From Datisca glomerata (lineage: Eukaryota; Streptophyta; Magnoliopsida; Cucurbitales; Datiscaceae), in NCBI GenBank assembly GCA_003255025.1, contig QANY01011365.1, forward strand, positions 124,001-188,000: DNA of 64,000 nt, in the 5' to 3' direction. Shown one piece after another: positions 44,410 to 55,980 of this stretch; the first letter of the stretch is position 1; every line of letters begins with the position of its first letter. Made by a program: the position numbers and the translations under genes. The notes under the pieces are model-generated. The model was given only the letters and a program-made list of their open reading frames with translations. It made no database searches and was not told the DNA's origin.

Positions 44410-45339
44410 ATATTATATCAAGTTATAAAATTAAAACAAAACATATAACATAGAAAAATCGATATATGACAAAAATAAGAGATATTACATCTACGTTCAT
44501 AACTTCTATTACTCACTAAACAATAGAAAACATATTAGCTGAAGTACTAAATAGAAATTTGTTTTCTATTTTTATCAACACAATACAAAATGACTTTCAT
44601 TACCCGCTTTTTTCTGGGGACCTCAAGAACATGTATATATAGAAAAAGATTCACTTTCTACTTAAATTAGAAATAGTGACGAACAATTCCGAAAACCAAG
44701 CAATGTGTGAGGATCTCAAAGCTTTTTTATTTTTTATATATACACTTGGAACCACAAAAACTATGATTTTTTTTACTAAAAAATGAAATACTTTAATGAA
44801 CAGAGGTAGATGACAAAATATTTCCTCAAAACAATATCATCCTACTATACAAAGACATAAAAACAAACTTTTGGAGACACCAAGACATTAAAGCATTTTG
44901 CAGACAAAAGACACTTTAAGAGACATATTCCACAAAATCAAACTACCTCAATAGCGGAGAAGAAGCTTCGAGAATAAAAGAAATTGAGGACCCGAAAACC
45001 TAGCTTGGTGAAAATTGATCTAGCTAGCTCCAGGAATTTCAGAATAGAGCTTCACCCAGAAGGGGAGCGTTGGGGGTTGACAAAATGACGCTGTAAGTGT
45101 GCCCTAAGTGTCACGAAGCTCAATGGCGTCTATGGAACAAGCTGAACAAAATGGCGCTGAAGTTTCACCTAGAAGGAGGTCAGAGCTTCACCGAGAAGGA
45201 GATCAGAGCTTGACAAAATGGCTGTAAGTTGCGTACCCTAGATGTCGTGAAGCTCAGGGCACGACGTCTGGGACATGCGCTTAAAATTTAGGGAAGAAAC
45301 GCCGCACAGGAGAGGAAACAAGGGTTAGAATTCTTTACA
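44410..45339. other. 5' flank of the Ulp1-like relic with a local duplication
   Basis: Mostly AT-rich. At about 45046-45150 and 45182-45275 lie two diverged copies of a roughly 95-bp unit with AGAGCTTCACC(C/G)AGAAGG, TTGACAAAATG, GCTGTAAGT and CGAAGCTCA-type landmarks. This may be leader or promoter DNA of the CACTA-like element. No coding region is seen. Confidence 0.5.
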
Positions 45340-45688
45340 AATTGACGATGTTTTGATTAAATTTCAACGACATCGTATCAACCAACATGGTTCTATGGTT
45401 TAGTGCATGACAAAACGATGTCGTTTGAAGCTTCAAACGACGTCGTATTAATTAACTTAATATGCATAATTATCAGATGGCAATTCTCGTGACGCTTTTA
45501 GATAAACTGCCATAATATTTTTTTTCTACTATGATTATTTTTTGAAACTATCATCGTGAAATATAACAGATATTCTCTCACAATGCTAGAATAATCTACG
45601 GAGGTAAATAATTAATATACTACATTGACAACATTACTAACAAAAACGATCGTCTATGTATTTTGCCAACCGTCATTATGTAGCAGTG
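45340..45688. mobile_element. Probable right terminus of the host CACTA-like element
   Basis: Ends ATTATGTAGCAGTG at 45688; the reverse complement is CACTGCTACATAATGACGG. CACTG is a known variant start for CACTA-superfamily ends. Subterminal motifs ACGATGT, ACGTCGT and ATCGTGA recur in both orientations at 45345, 45370, 45415, 45439 and 45560. They resemble the motifs at 15890-16130 on the far side of the stack. A matching left terminus with a three-base duplication (TAA here) was not found. Confidence 0.5.
45415..45446. repeat. 32-bp palindrome
   Basis: ACGATGTCGTTTGAAG is followed without spacer by CTTCAAACGACGTCGT. The arms match at 15 of 16 positions, centred on AAGCTT at 45430/45431. 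It falls in the subterminal zone of the CACTA-like element. Confidence 0.85.
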
Positions 45689-47190
45689 TAATCAATTGTT
45701 GAATGTTTACAGTGCACACGTGGTATCTAGAATATAAAGAGTTGGAGTTTTATAACAGGCACATGCAAGAAGTGAATGTTACGAAGTAAGTTCTAGCGCA
45801 TGCTAAAATCTTCTCCAACGCTCCCCATGCCCTTGACACTTTGAGCTTTATTTTCTTATTCAAATACTTACATAATTTTTTTACATTATAGCAACTCCTT
45901 GTTCAATTCTTTAGAAGGCTGATTGTATTCCAATTCCTTTTTTCACAATCTTGTTTAGATGCAAATGATTACCTTAAGTATTCTTTTCTTGAAGCATCAC
46001 CAAAACACAAATGGCCACTTATTTTGTAAGAATGAGTTAGCTTGTATGCTTTTATACACCCCAAGTACACATTAATCAACATAATTGTTATTGAACCGTG
46101 TATAACTCATAATTAAGGATTCACGTACATAATCTGCAAATTTTTACGATGATAATGAACATGAACTTTACATTAAATATTATCAATACATGTATTTAAT
46201 AATAGCACATGAAAATACCAAAATAATGTTTTTTAATTCAAGTTTTTATAATAATTATGTAGATGAACATTGCACTTAATAATACATATTTAATAATTAT
46301 ACATACAAATACAAAAAAGTATTTTTTTTAAGTAATAATGTAGTTTACATAAACAATAAGATACCACCATTTGTATTCTTAAAAGATGTTTGATTGTTAA
46401 GAAAAATACTTTGATTTTAATGTCAAAGAAAGTTTTTCCTGGATTCGTTCCTTATATTTATTGCAAATTATAGGTTATAGATAATATGTTAGTTTATTTC
46501 ATCTCTAAGTTTTGTTACTTTTATGTGTTTTACTGTACACTTTTTATCTGGTCTTTTACTCTTGATTTCATAATTGCAGACGTTGCATTTATTATATATT
46601 AATGGTGTTGTATCCGTATCAAGTCCATGCTTCTTAGACTTTTAAGAGTCATTTGGTATATGGATATCTAAAATGTAGAGATCTTAAGATTATCTCAATC
46701 ACAATATTCACTTGTTCTTTTTTTGGGTCAAGAGAACGTTCACTTATAAATATAAGAAAAATAAGAGGATCCAAGATTGCAAGAATCTTGAGATTATCTT
46801 TACTTGAGGTACTTTGAAATCTTCCATAATTAGGATGCATCATATCCGAAGAATGTTTGAATATTTTATGTTTTCATTTTGTCCATACTTTTCACCTTAC
46901 ACAAGAGTATAAATGAACAACATTTTATTTTCAATCATTTTAATGTATTCATAGGTTGTAATTATAAGTTAGGTTAAAATGTTTCTGTTCTTTTTTATTT
47001 TTTAAATATTACATTATTTATTAAAAAATTAAATAGAGAACTTTCTCCTAACCAAAATTCACATCTCTCAAAACTTACCATGTCTTTCTAAATATAAAAC
47101 TAAATATGATAATCTACATTTCACACATCTACTTTCTTTCAGTCACATTTTTCAACAATCTTAAGATTCCAAGAATTTATATCAATCGAC
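45689..47190. other. Stretch with no recognisable gene
   Basis: AT-rich DNA between the nested stack and the Tat-type retroelement. The ATCTTAAGATT-type palindromic words near 46681 and 47158 could be parts of a small inverted-repeat element, but I cannot define its ends. Confidence 0.4.
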
Positions 47191-47603
47191 TGAGCAGACA
47201 TAAACTATTTGTCATACCACGTATGCAAAGGAAAACTAATCAAAGGAGAGTGTGAAGATGATCATCGTGGCAAAACAGGAAGAAGAAGATCAAAACCGTA
47301 GAAAAGATCTGACAGCTAGGACCAATTCGATTATTAAAGGAAACAAGTAAGATTCCAGGGCATATTTGAGAAATCCCATGAATATGGAAGTGATAAAAAT
47401 GTAGCGATGTTCCAAAAAATATAGCGAGAATCCCGTTCATAGATTGATTTACCAATGTTTTGTGAAAACCTATAAATATAGGCTCTATGTAAACAAATGA
47501 GATCAATACAAACTAAGTAAATTTCACCAAGAGCATCTTTTATTTCTCTCTTCTCTCATTTTATCCTCATAATTTTTCTAACGTAAGTAAAAAATTCTTT
47601 ACA
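47191..47603 (+). repeat. 5' LTR of the Tat-like element
   Basis: 413 bp. It contains a TATA box in CCTATAAATATAGGC at about 47469. Matches 56631-57031 closely, for example GAGAGTGTGAAGATGATCAT and ACAAACTAAGTAAATTTCAC. Confidence 0.93.
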
Positions 47604-47622
47604 TTTGGTGCTTTCATTGAGA
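47604..47622 (+). promoter_or_regulatory. Primer binding site of the Tat-like element
   Basis: TTTGGTGCTTTCATTGAGAG follows the LTR directly. This TGGTGC-type start is seen in plant gypsy elements. I do not assign the tRNA. Confidence 0.75.
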
Positions 47623-47664
47623 GTTGAGAGAAAAGCTTGAGAAGCCCACCTCAAAACACTAAAC

Positions 47665-49095
47665 ATGCCTAGAACCATATCTAATACCGCCATGAACGAG
47701 GGCAACGGAGCTGGAAACAGAGCTAGAAACGGATATGACCATGTCAATCAGCCAACTCCACCAGCGGAGATGTTGTAGACAATTTTGACCAGGATGCAGG
47801 AGATGGTACGACAGAATACGAAGGCACTGTGTAGCACGTGGCAAGCTGTGCAAGACCAAATTAACGTACTTCAGCAAGAGATGGCAAGAACACGCACTAA
47901 AGTCAGTTAGAGAACAAACAATGAGGAGCAGAAGATACGCTCAGAAGAAAATGTATAAGATGCAAAATAGCAGAATAACAAAAATAGTAGAAACATGCAA
48001 CGGGAGAATGGAGAAATCCAGTCTCAGTACCAGACAAAGGAGACTACAGGGGAAGCACGTCACCCCAAGATCATAATCGAAGAAGCGGTGGAAGAGATGT
48101 TGGAAAGAAAAATGATGGAAATAAGGAAACTAGGGAGTGCAGGCAAAGTAGATCTTAAATGATATGAAGGAAAAATTGACCTGGTAAACCATTTCCAGCG
48201 ATTCAGACAAGTGATGGCGCTACACCAATATGAAGATGAGCTGATGTACAGGATGTTTCTTACCAGCCTGTACAGATCTGCTCTAAAATGGTACCATTCC
48301 CTCCCTATACATTCAATTACTATCATTTTTGTTATGTCCTATGTCTTCTTAAAGCAGTATTCCACTTATCGCACGGTAATGGAGGACATGGAATATCTCC
48401 TGACTATTTTTGTCAAGAAGGGAGAGGCATCACGAGAATACACCCACAAATTCAAGGATGAGATGGAGAAAGTCAAGAATTGTGAAGATCGAGTTACCAG
48501 ATTGGCCTTCAGGCGGGGACTGGATCTGAACTCACCCTTGTTTGAAGATTTTCCCAAGGTGAAGCCTCTGCCTATAGCAGAAACCTTTCAGCGCACAGAC
48601 TTATATTACTCTAGAAGAGGAGAAGAGAAGCCTACTGAAAGCGGTTGAGCAGAAGGCAGGAGAATCGAGGAAACGGGAGTGAAATTCAAGATCCAAGAAA
48701 AAAAGATCTGGTAGAACGGAAAGGGATGATGAAAGAAATGACAACAAATAGGAAGACACATAGTACTAAAGGCGAGATATAGACAAGGTACACCCTCGAA
48801 AAAAAGTCTACACGCCACTGACAATCCCGGTAAACCAAATCCTTAACATGATCAAAGGTAAATATTGACTAAAGAGGTCGGTCCCACTCAAAGAGCCGCA
48901 TTACAAAGATAAGGACAAGTACTGTTATTTTCATAAAAGTAGCGGGCATTACACTAGGGACTACTTCCACCTCAAAGAGTACATCGATGAGCTAATTAAA
49001 GACTAGTATCTCCGTTAGTTTGTGAAAAGGGAAGGACAGAAGCAGGAAGTTGAAAAAGAGAGCCATGGTGATGACAAGCATGACAAGGAGAAATA
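47665..49095 (+). pseudogene. Gag relic of the Tat-like element
   Basis: Starts at ATG 47665 (MPRTISNTAMNEGNG). An in-frame TAG follows PPAEML at 47776. The capsid part is an open frame at 48211-48648: LMYRMFLTSLYRSALKWYHS, ASREYTHKFKDEMEKVKNCE and AFRRGLDLNSPLFEDF, typical of plant gypsy gag. A CCHC-like knuckle CYFHKSSGHYTRDYFHLKEY lies near 48930-48990, with the Cys of the third position changed to Tyr. Several stops occur. Confidence 0.85.
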
Positions 49096-49239
49096 ACATC
49101 TCCGCATCGTCGATACGGTCATCGCACTGATAGAGCAAGAATGGACCACTGGGAAAGAAAGAAAAATATACTACAAAAAGTCGACGCTTGAGAAACGTCT
49201 GGAAGGGTCCTCAAGTGACAACAAAAATCCCCCATTGAT

Positions 49240-49660
49240 ATTCAACGACCATCGATTTAGAGCACGACGGTTCATTGAAAATCTCACATGTTATTGTCAT
49301 CTCAATACAGATTGGCAACTACTTACTGAGGAGAGTCTTAGTCGATGACAGAAGTGTCGTGAACATTTTATATCAAACAACCTTGGAAAAATGTCAATGG
49401 GAAAACAGACTGCAAGTGACTTCACAACTGCTGATAGGCTTCAACGGAGCTGTTAGCTATTCAGAAGGAATCCTCGTCCTCCTAGTAAATTCAGAACCTT
49501 TTAATAACATGATCGAGTTCATGATCATGAACACCCATTCTCCATACAATGCCATCCTGGTATGGACCTGACTCTACAAGATGAAAGTCTTACCCTCGAC
49601 TTTCTACTAAGTGTTAAGTATCCATCACTTGAGGGGATCAAAACAATAATAGGAGTTCAA
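49240..49660 (+). pseudogene. Aspartic protease relic
   Basis: Readable parts: YLLRRVLVDDRSVVNILYQT, where intact relatives have VDSGSS, so the catalytic D-S/T-G triad is broken. Then LLIGFNGAVSYSEGILVLLV and HSPYNAIL, ending in a degenerate GRPWLH site and a KMKVLPSTFY stretch in a second frame. The order is normal for Ty3/gypsy. Confidence 0.78.
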
Positions 49661-49959
49661 GTTGTCACCCGCATCTGTTCTGTAACTGCGTTGGAATCTT
49701 CCAAGAAAAAGACTATGAAAAAGGCAGATGGTAAGCGGCCCGTGAAACAATAGCAATCGCACGAAGACGGGCAAGACAGCCTGAGGCACGAGGTGGGAGA
49801 GGAGATAAAACTCGTGTGTCTAGAAGAAGGAACGCAGAAGATGATAAACATTGGTACTCACCTCGAAAAAGAAGAAAAAGAAAGATTGATGGACTTCATG
49901 AGGAAGAACAAGGATGTGTTCGCGACTACAACGCAAGAGATGCCCGGTATTCCCAAAGT

Positions 49960-50930
49960 TATTTTTGCCACAAAATGCATATGAATCCTTATGTAAAGTG
50001 AGTAAAACAATGGAAAAGAAGTTTTTCCCTTTAACAAAGAAGTTGAAAAGCCCTTGGCAGCCGGTTTCATTTGAGAATACGATTACCGAAGTGGCTAGCC
50101 AACGTTGTATAGTGCAGAAGAAAAATGGAAAATGGAGAATATGTGTGGTCTTCATCGACTTGAACAAAGTCTTCACCAAAGATGGTTATCTGTGCCAAGG
50201 ATAGATCAAATGGTCGATGCAACTTTAAGACATGAACTCCTTAGCTTCATAGATGCCTACTCCCGATACAATCAAGTGAAAATGTTCCAACCCGATCAGA
50301 AAAAGTCTTTTGTAAGGTTATGCCCTTCTATTTGAAAAATGCAGGTACAATCTATTAGAGGCTTATGAACAAAGTCTTTTATGAATAGATTGGAAGAAAC
50401 ATGGAGGTCTATGTAGACAGCATGTTAGTCAAAAGCAAGGAATGAAGAGCCATATCCAGGATGAATCTTTTTCAGTCTTAAGGAAAAAGTCTATGAAGTT
50501 GAATCCAGAAAAGTGCATGTTTGGATGGCGGTAGGAAAATTCCATGGACCCCTTGTGACATAGTGAGAAATATAAGTGAACTCGGACTACGTAAAAGTAA
50601 TTATAGAGATGAAATATCCAAAGAACTGGAAAGAAATACAGGGACTAACGGGAAGACTAGCAGCCCTCACTGGATTCATTTCAAGGTCTACGAACAAGAA
50701 AGCAGACAATTTTTTAAAAAATTAAGAAAGAACTGTGTGAACGGATGGGACGAAGAATGTGAGGAGGCACTCAGAAGAATCAAAGAATACTTGACAACTC
50801 CCCATCTTCTCTCGAAACTAATACCAGGTGAACAACTCCTACTATACGTCGTCATTTCAGACACAACAGTCAGCATTGTACCCATCAAAGAAAAAGAAGA
50901 AAATAGAAGTTCGTATAATTTGTGAGCAAA
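49960..50930 (+). pseudogene. Reverse transcriptase relic
   Basis: RT pieces in three frames: EKPLAAGFI (50055), a VQKKNGKWRICVVFIDLNK stretch (50113), VPRIDQMVDATLRHELLSFI and DAYSRYNQ (50195-50275), and the catalytic box as MEVYVDSMLVKSK (50402), where intact relatives have YVDD, so one Asp is Ser. The thumb/connection follows: LAALTGFISRSTNK-like near 50660, ECEEALRRIKEYLTTP and PGEQLLLYVVISDTTVS. The latter motifs are characteristic of the Tat clade. Confidence 0.85.
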
Positions 50931-51060
50931 AGTCTAGTGACAGCTGAAACAAGGCATAAAAGGATGGAGAAATTGGTACTAGCGATCGTGACTGCCGCTA
51001 GGAAGTGAGGCCATACTTCCAAGCATAGAGCATCAAAGTGCTAACAACCCTCAAGAAAAG

Positions 51061-51640
51061 GTGGAGAACGGACTGTGGAAATTTTACGTTGATGGAGCCT
51101 CAAATAACAAAGGAGTTGGGGTAGGAGTAGTGGTGCGAAATCCATCTAGGGAAACACTAGAGCAATCTATCTCCTTCAGATTCAACGCATCAAATAACGA
51201 AGCGGAGTATGAAGCGTTAATAGCGGGAATCTCTCTACTACGGGAATATGAGGTAACGAATGTATAAAAGTTTTACGTCTCTATGTTAATTGGGAAATAA
51301 GTTACAGGAGAGTACTTGGCGAAGGATGAAAGAATGATAGGCTATCTGCAATGGGCGAATGACTTATTGGACCTATTAAAGAATTATAAGATTCAGTAGA
51401 TCCCGTGAACCGAGAATAGACACATTGACGCATTGGCAAACCTTGGATCCTCATCATAATTCCCGTATAAGAGAAAGGTGACGGTATAGTACCTTGATAA
51501 ACCAAGTGTTTCACTTCCATGGAACAATGTATCCGAAGTAGAAGTTGACAGAGAACCTAGCTAGTAAGATGGCATCATCTATTACCTGGAGATAGAGGAA
51601 TTACCAGAAGATAAGGCAGAAAAAGTACAACAATAGAGTT
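51061..51640 (+). pseudogene. RNase H relic
   Basis: Opens WKFYVDGASNNKGVGVGVVV with the first catalytic Asp, then SNNEAEYEALIAGISLLREY with the catalytic Glu. This is a gypsy-type RNase H with intact early motifs. After a stop near 51265 the rest decays: a V.GEYLAKDERM-like part and a HIDALANLGS stretch (51423), the usual ADALA-type end. Confidence 0.82.
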
Positions 51641-51689
51641 CCATGTACACACTAATAAATGGATTATTGTATAAAAAGCTATTTACAGG

Positions 51690-52640
51690 CTCGTATTTAA
51701 AGTGTTTGAAGGGAAAAAACCTCGGTACGTGCTAGCTGAAATCCATGAAGGAATATGCGATAATCACACCGAAGGAAGATTGTTGGCCCACAAGGTCTTG
51801 AACAAAGGATATTGCTTACCCAAGATGCACCAGGATACTAAGAATATGTGAAGAGTTGCGACAAATGTCAGTGTTTCACTCCAATCACTAAGATGGCTCC
51901 GGGTGAACTAAAAACAATGGCAAGTCCGTGGCTCTTCATGCAATGGGCACTTGACTTCATTGGTCTGCTTCCGATGGAAGCGACCCAGAAATATTTTTTG
52001 TTAGTAGCTATGGACTACTTCACCAAATGGATCAAGACTGAAGCTTTTGCAAGAATACAAGAAGAAGAAGTGAAGGGATTGTGATAGAATATAATATGCA
52101 GATTCAGGATACCGAAGATACTTTTTTTAGATAATAGACTTCAGTTCATAGGGAAAATGGTAAAAACTTTCTATGAAAGGATAAAGATCAATAATCAGTT
52201 CTCTACTCTGTACTATCCGTAAGGAAATGGACAAGCAGAAAGATCAAATCGTATCATACTTGACAGCATGAAGATACGTCTAGAGTCAGCAAAAGGGAAA
52301 TGGGTGGAAGAATTATCGGCAGTGTTATGGGCATATAGGACAACCCCTAGAGAAACAACAGGGGAAACGTCATTCGTTCTGGTATTCGGTGTGGAAGTTG
52401 TGATCCCTATTGAGATTGGAAGCCCAAACATGAGATCAATACTAGATGAACAACATAATGAAGAACTCCTCAAAGAAAGCCTTGATCAACTGGAAGAACG
52501 GAGAGAAACAACACTAATGTGGATGACCCATTACAACCAGAAAAGGAAGTCTTACTTTCAAAAAAGGGTAAGAAAATAGAAATTTTAGAAAGGAGATCTA
52601 GTCTTAAGAAAGGTCTTCCAGGTAGAAGGAAAGCTCGGAC
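51690..52640 (+). pseudogene. Integrase relic
   Basis: Zinc-binding part: EIHEGICDNHTEGRLLAHKV (51738) with the paired His, then CDKCQCF (51854) with the paired Cys. DDE core: PWLFMQWALDFIGLLP (51929) carries the first Asp; LDNRLQFIGK near 52132 holds the second region, with D kept; GQAERSNRIILDSMKIRL (52230) carries the Glu region. ELSAVLWAYRTTPRETTGET follows. Frame breaks near 51850, 52084 and 52220 and a stop at 52577 make it inactive. Confidence 0.86.
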
Positions 52641-52843
52641 AAATATGGAAAGGGCCATACATCATCACCGGAGAAGGTGGAAGCGGATACTATTATATGA
52701 AAATGGAAGAGGGAGTGGACTTATCGAAACTGTGGAATGCTACTCATTTAAAGTACTTTATTTAAAGTTGCAAACAAATTATAGTGAATACTTTCTTGTG
52801 GTTTCTTCCCGTAAGGGTTTTTCACGTAAAAATTCTTGGTCTC

Positions 52844-52845
<2 letters not shown>

Positions 52846-52896
<51 letters not shown>
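52846..52896. repeat. (CT)n microsatellite
   Basis: About 45 bases of uninterrupted CT dinucleotides followed by imperfect CTTTCTCTTTC. It sits between pol and the 55-bp tandem array of the Tat-like element. Confidence 0.95.
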
Positions 52897-52900
<4 letters not shown>

Positions 52901-52920
52901 TCAAAAATAGCAATGGAAAT

Positions 52921-53303
52921 AAGGGGGTAAGTCCTTGGGAGGGGCAGTAATAAGCCATACTCCTGTAAGAAACTAAGGGCGTAAGTCCTTGGGAGGAGCA
53001 GTTCAAAAGTCTTACTCCCTGAAGGAACTAAGGGCGTAAGTCTTTGGGAGGAGAAATTCATAAGTCCTACTCTTAGAAGGAACTAAGGACGTAAGTCATG
53101 GGAGGGGAAACTCATAAGTCCTACTCCGAGAAGAAACTAAGGGCGTAAGTCCTTGGGAGGGGTAGTTGATAAGTCATACTCCCAAAAGGAATTAAGGGCA
53201 TAAGTCTTTGGGAGGGGCAATTCATAAGTTCTACTCTCAAAAGGAACTAAATGTGTAAATTCTTGGGAGGGGCAGTTCATAAGTCTTACTCTCAGAAGAA
53301 ACT
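52921..53303. repeat. Tandem array, seven copies of a 54-55 bp unit
   Basis: Copies begin at 52921, 52975, 53030, 53085, 53139, 53194 and 53249. The unit has the form AAGGGCGTAAGTCCTTGGGA, then GGGGCAGTTCATAAGTCCTAC and TCCCAGAAGGAACT. Period is steady to one base. It lies in the 3' untranslated part of the Tat-like element; one related unit is found in the neighbouring element near 63084. Confidence 0.95.
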
Positions 53304-54069
53304 AAAAATGAGGAATGTCTTTAAGAACGGGAGAAAGGAGGGAAAAGAAGAAAAATAAAAAAAAAACTCCAGAACGGACCACAAGCAACTATCCCGTTCT
53401 GGAAAAGAGGTTCGAACATTAAGGCCAAAAATACAAGTCCCTTGAAGCGGAAGGGGCGAGAATCTTCTATGCATCAAACCCGATAAGTATAAATTGTTTT
53501 AACTTCGGTTATTATCTTTTTGAATCAATAGTCTTTTGGCATAAGTCATGGAGAACGAGCAAGAATCCATTTCAAGAAGAGAACTATGAAAAATATGAAC
53601 TTTGTGAAAGTGGTTAACTTGAAGGACATCCAAAAACTAAAAGCTAGAAGTGTGACAGAAGGGGCACGTAAAACGAACCTGGCTTATGTCACTATAAGCC
53701 CTACAAAATGAATTATGTTCAACTGTTTTTATTTTTTGAACGAGCTTAATCTTTATTCTAGTAATCATAAAATTGGGCAAGTCTGAATAAACGAATTCAG
53801 TTTGTTAAATTTATAAGGTGTATGTAAATTGGACTAAGTGTCCGGAAAAGAATAGGAAGATTCAAGGAAATATGATTCTCAATGAAGGAAAGTACATGAA
53901 AATATATAAAAAAAAATGGGAGAAAAAGGAAATATGGAAAAGTGTTGCAAATGACCATTTCATTTAATATTAAAAATTACAAAATGATCTTTTTAGGTAC
54001 AAGAAAAGAAAATACTAGTGCAGGAGTTGAAAAATACAGATACAAGAAAATTGATCTATAAAGCTTCTT
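53304..54069. other. 3' untranslated DNA of the Tat-like element
   Basis: Purine-rich and AT-rich DNA with no coding capacity that I can see. It separates the tandem array from the antisense ORF. Confidence 0.5.
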
Positions 54070-55980
54070 GGTCAATGGGATCAGTAGCGGCATCTTCCGT
54101 TGAGGCATTGATCTCTGAATGACCCTCTGGGAGATTGTCAAAGAGGCATATAGGGAGCAACTTTGGCCTGACCATCCTTATAACCAGAACTGTAAGCCAT
54201 TTCTCCAGCCTTATCAAATAAGGCCTGGTACTCGGCTCTTAGCAACTGCCAACTTTTCTTCAGCGAAGGACAAGTTCTCTCTGGCCATAGTAAAAGATTT
54301 CTCCGAAGACTCAAGAGCTTCCTTCGACTCCCTAAAGAGTTCTCGAGCTTAGACCGTTCTTCGGCTGCTGCATCCGCTTCCTAAGTAAGCCATGTGATAA
54401 CCCCTTAGAGTTTAGCCTCAGTCTTTTTGAGAGCATCCCTCTCGGTAAGAAGATGGTCAAAGTGTTAGGCACATTCTTCCATCTTCTTTTTCTAGCCAGC
54501 CATTTGCTGCTCCAAGGAGTGGAAGTACTCATGAAGACCGTTATGATAAATCGCGGCCTGAAAAGAAAAATTCCTAAGTGCTAAAATATAGAAGAAAACA
54601 TAAGAAGAAAATACGCTAAGGGAAAAAGAGTACCTTCATCAAACCATGACTAAGACCGATGACCTGGTCATTGACAGATATATTGCGGACAACGGCCGCA
54701 TCGATACTATACTGGATTCTCTACATGACGAAGCAGGAATGGGAGGTGCCACGGTATACCGCCTCCACTTCCATAAAGCGGGCTCCTCAGACCTCTTTTG
54801 AGAACCGATAGAGATTGTGGGAATGGACCTTTGGGTCATCAGGGGAGGAGGCGGAGAAACATTTTCCCGTATCGAAGCATCCTCGACTATGGGAGCGAGA
54901 GGAACAACCAAAGAAATAGAAGGTGGAGTGTTGGCAGCGGGAATAGGAGACGACAGTGTAATGGGAGCATCCTGCGATAGGCCGGGGGCATCCGTTCTAT
55001 AAGGAACATTCCACCCATCTTTGACTAACCCCCAAACAAAGCTCCGTAGACGCCTTGACATGTCTACTTCCTCAGAAAGATTTTGGAACAGCGTGTCTTG
55101 CTCTTCTTCCTCTTGCTCAGAAATAATGGACACCAAAGTACTAGAAATGGAAACGGGACGGAAGGAAGGAATCGGTATAGCTCGGAGAATCTGAGAAGTT
55201 GATGAAGAGGGAGCTTAAGCCTCGACTACGAGAGTGGGGGTAGGAACGTATACTACGTTGATCTCCTTGCTTGGATCAAGGAGATCACGCCAGTCCCGTT
55301 CTTAGCAACTGTAAGCTACAAATAACCGTCTGGCAATGTCTTTGGCCATAAAAAACCTTTTATTCAAGTCTTTATCTGCAAAAACTAAAGAAAGAAGAAA
55401 GTCAGTACTAAAAAAAGGAAGCACGGAAAAGGAGCTCTGATTACTTACTGAAAGATCCCCATATCTTGAAGATTATCCAGTGGCCATCACCGCCCCAATT
55501 CCCAGCGATCAGGAGTATGCCATTCTCACATCCTTTATCCCCCCTTGGGATATCGGTAATCAAGGCTCCTCTGCTTTCTCTAGGATGAGAGCCAAGTAGT
55601 ATGATACACCGTGTTTCTTGATAATGTACGCAACACAGATTTCATCGATGCCTAAATTGAGGTTATGCCTCTTATTCATAGCCTCAATCCCTAAGAGGAC
55701 CTTATACGTACTCAGAGTGTACTGGGGAGGGGCAAGATTGAAAGTACAAAAGAATTCTTGAAGAAAAGGTGAGAACGAAAGTTTTAGTCCTAAGGCTAAG
55801 TACATAGGGCTAAAGGTGATCTGGTATGGAGATTGGCGAGGGAAAGATTTAGGCATCTCGCTCCCAAAAGCACAGATAACATCTAGAGGGAAAGCATCTA
55901 AGTAGTGGTCCATGAAGCGGTTGAACTCGTCTTGACTCCTAACTAGGGGAATTGTGACCTTAAACTCTACCTCATCCTCT
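54070..55980 (-). pseudogene. Antisense extra ORF of the Tat-like element
   Basis: Minus strand, N to C. The first block (55913-55560) reads ITFSPMYLALGLKLSFSPFL and FNLAPPQYTLSTYKVLLGIE, a motif of plant retrotransposon-associated proteins found antisense between pol and the 3' LTR in Tat elements. The second block (55136-54639) is Ser/Pro-rich with no domain. The third (about 54560-54100) gives GLHEYFHSLEQQMAG and TERDALKKTEAKL, then EADAAAEERSKLENSL, a coiled-coil pattern, with several stops. The function of such ORFs is unknown. This copy is broken. Confidence 0.7.

Noticed and set aside
52921..53303. Seven regular 55-bp repeats, considered as a CRISPR-like array
   Set aside because: The whole unit repeats with no unique spacers, and it lies in a retrotransposon 3' region of a plant.
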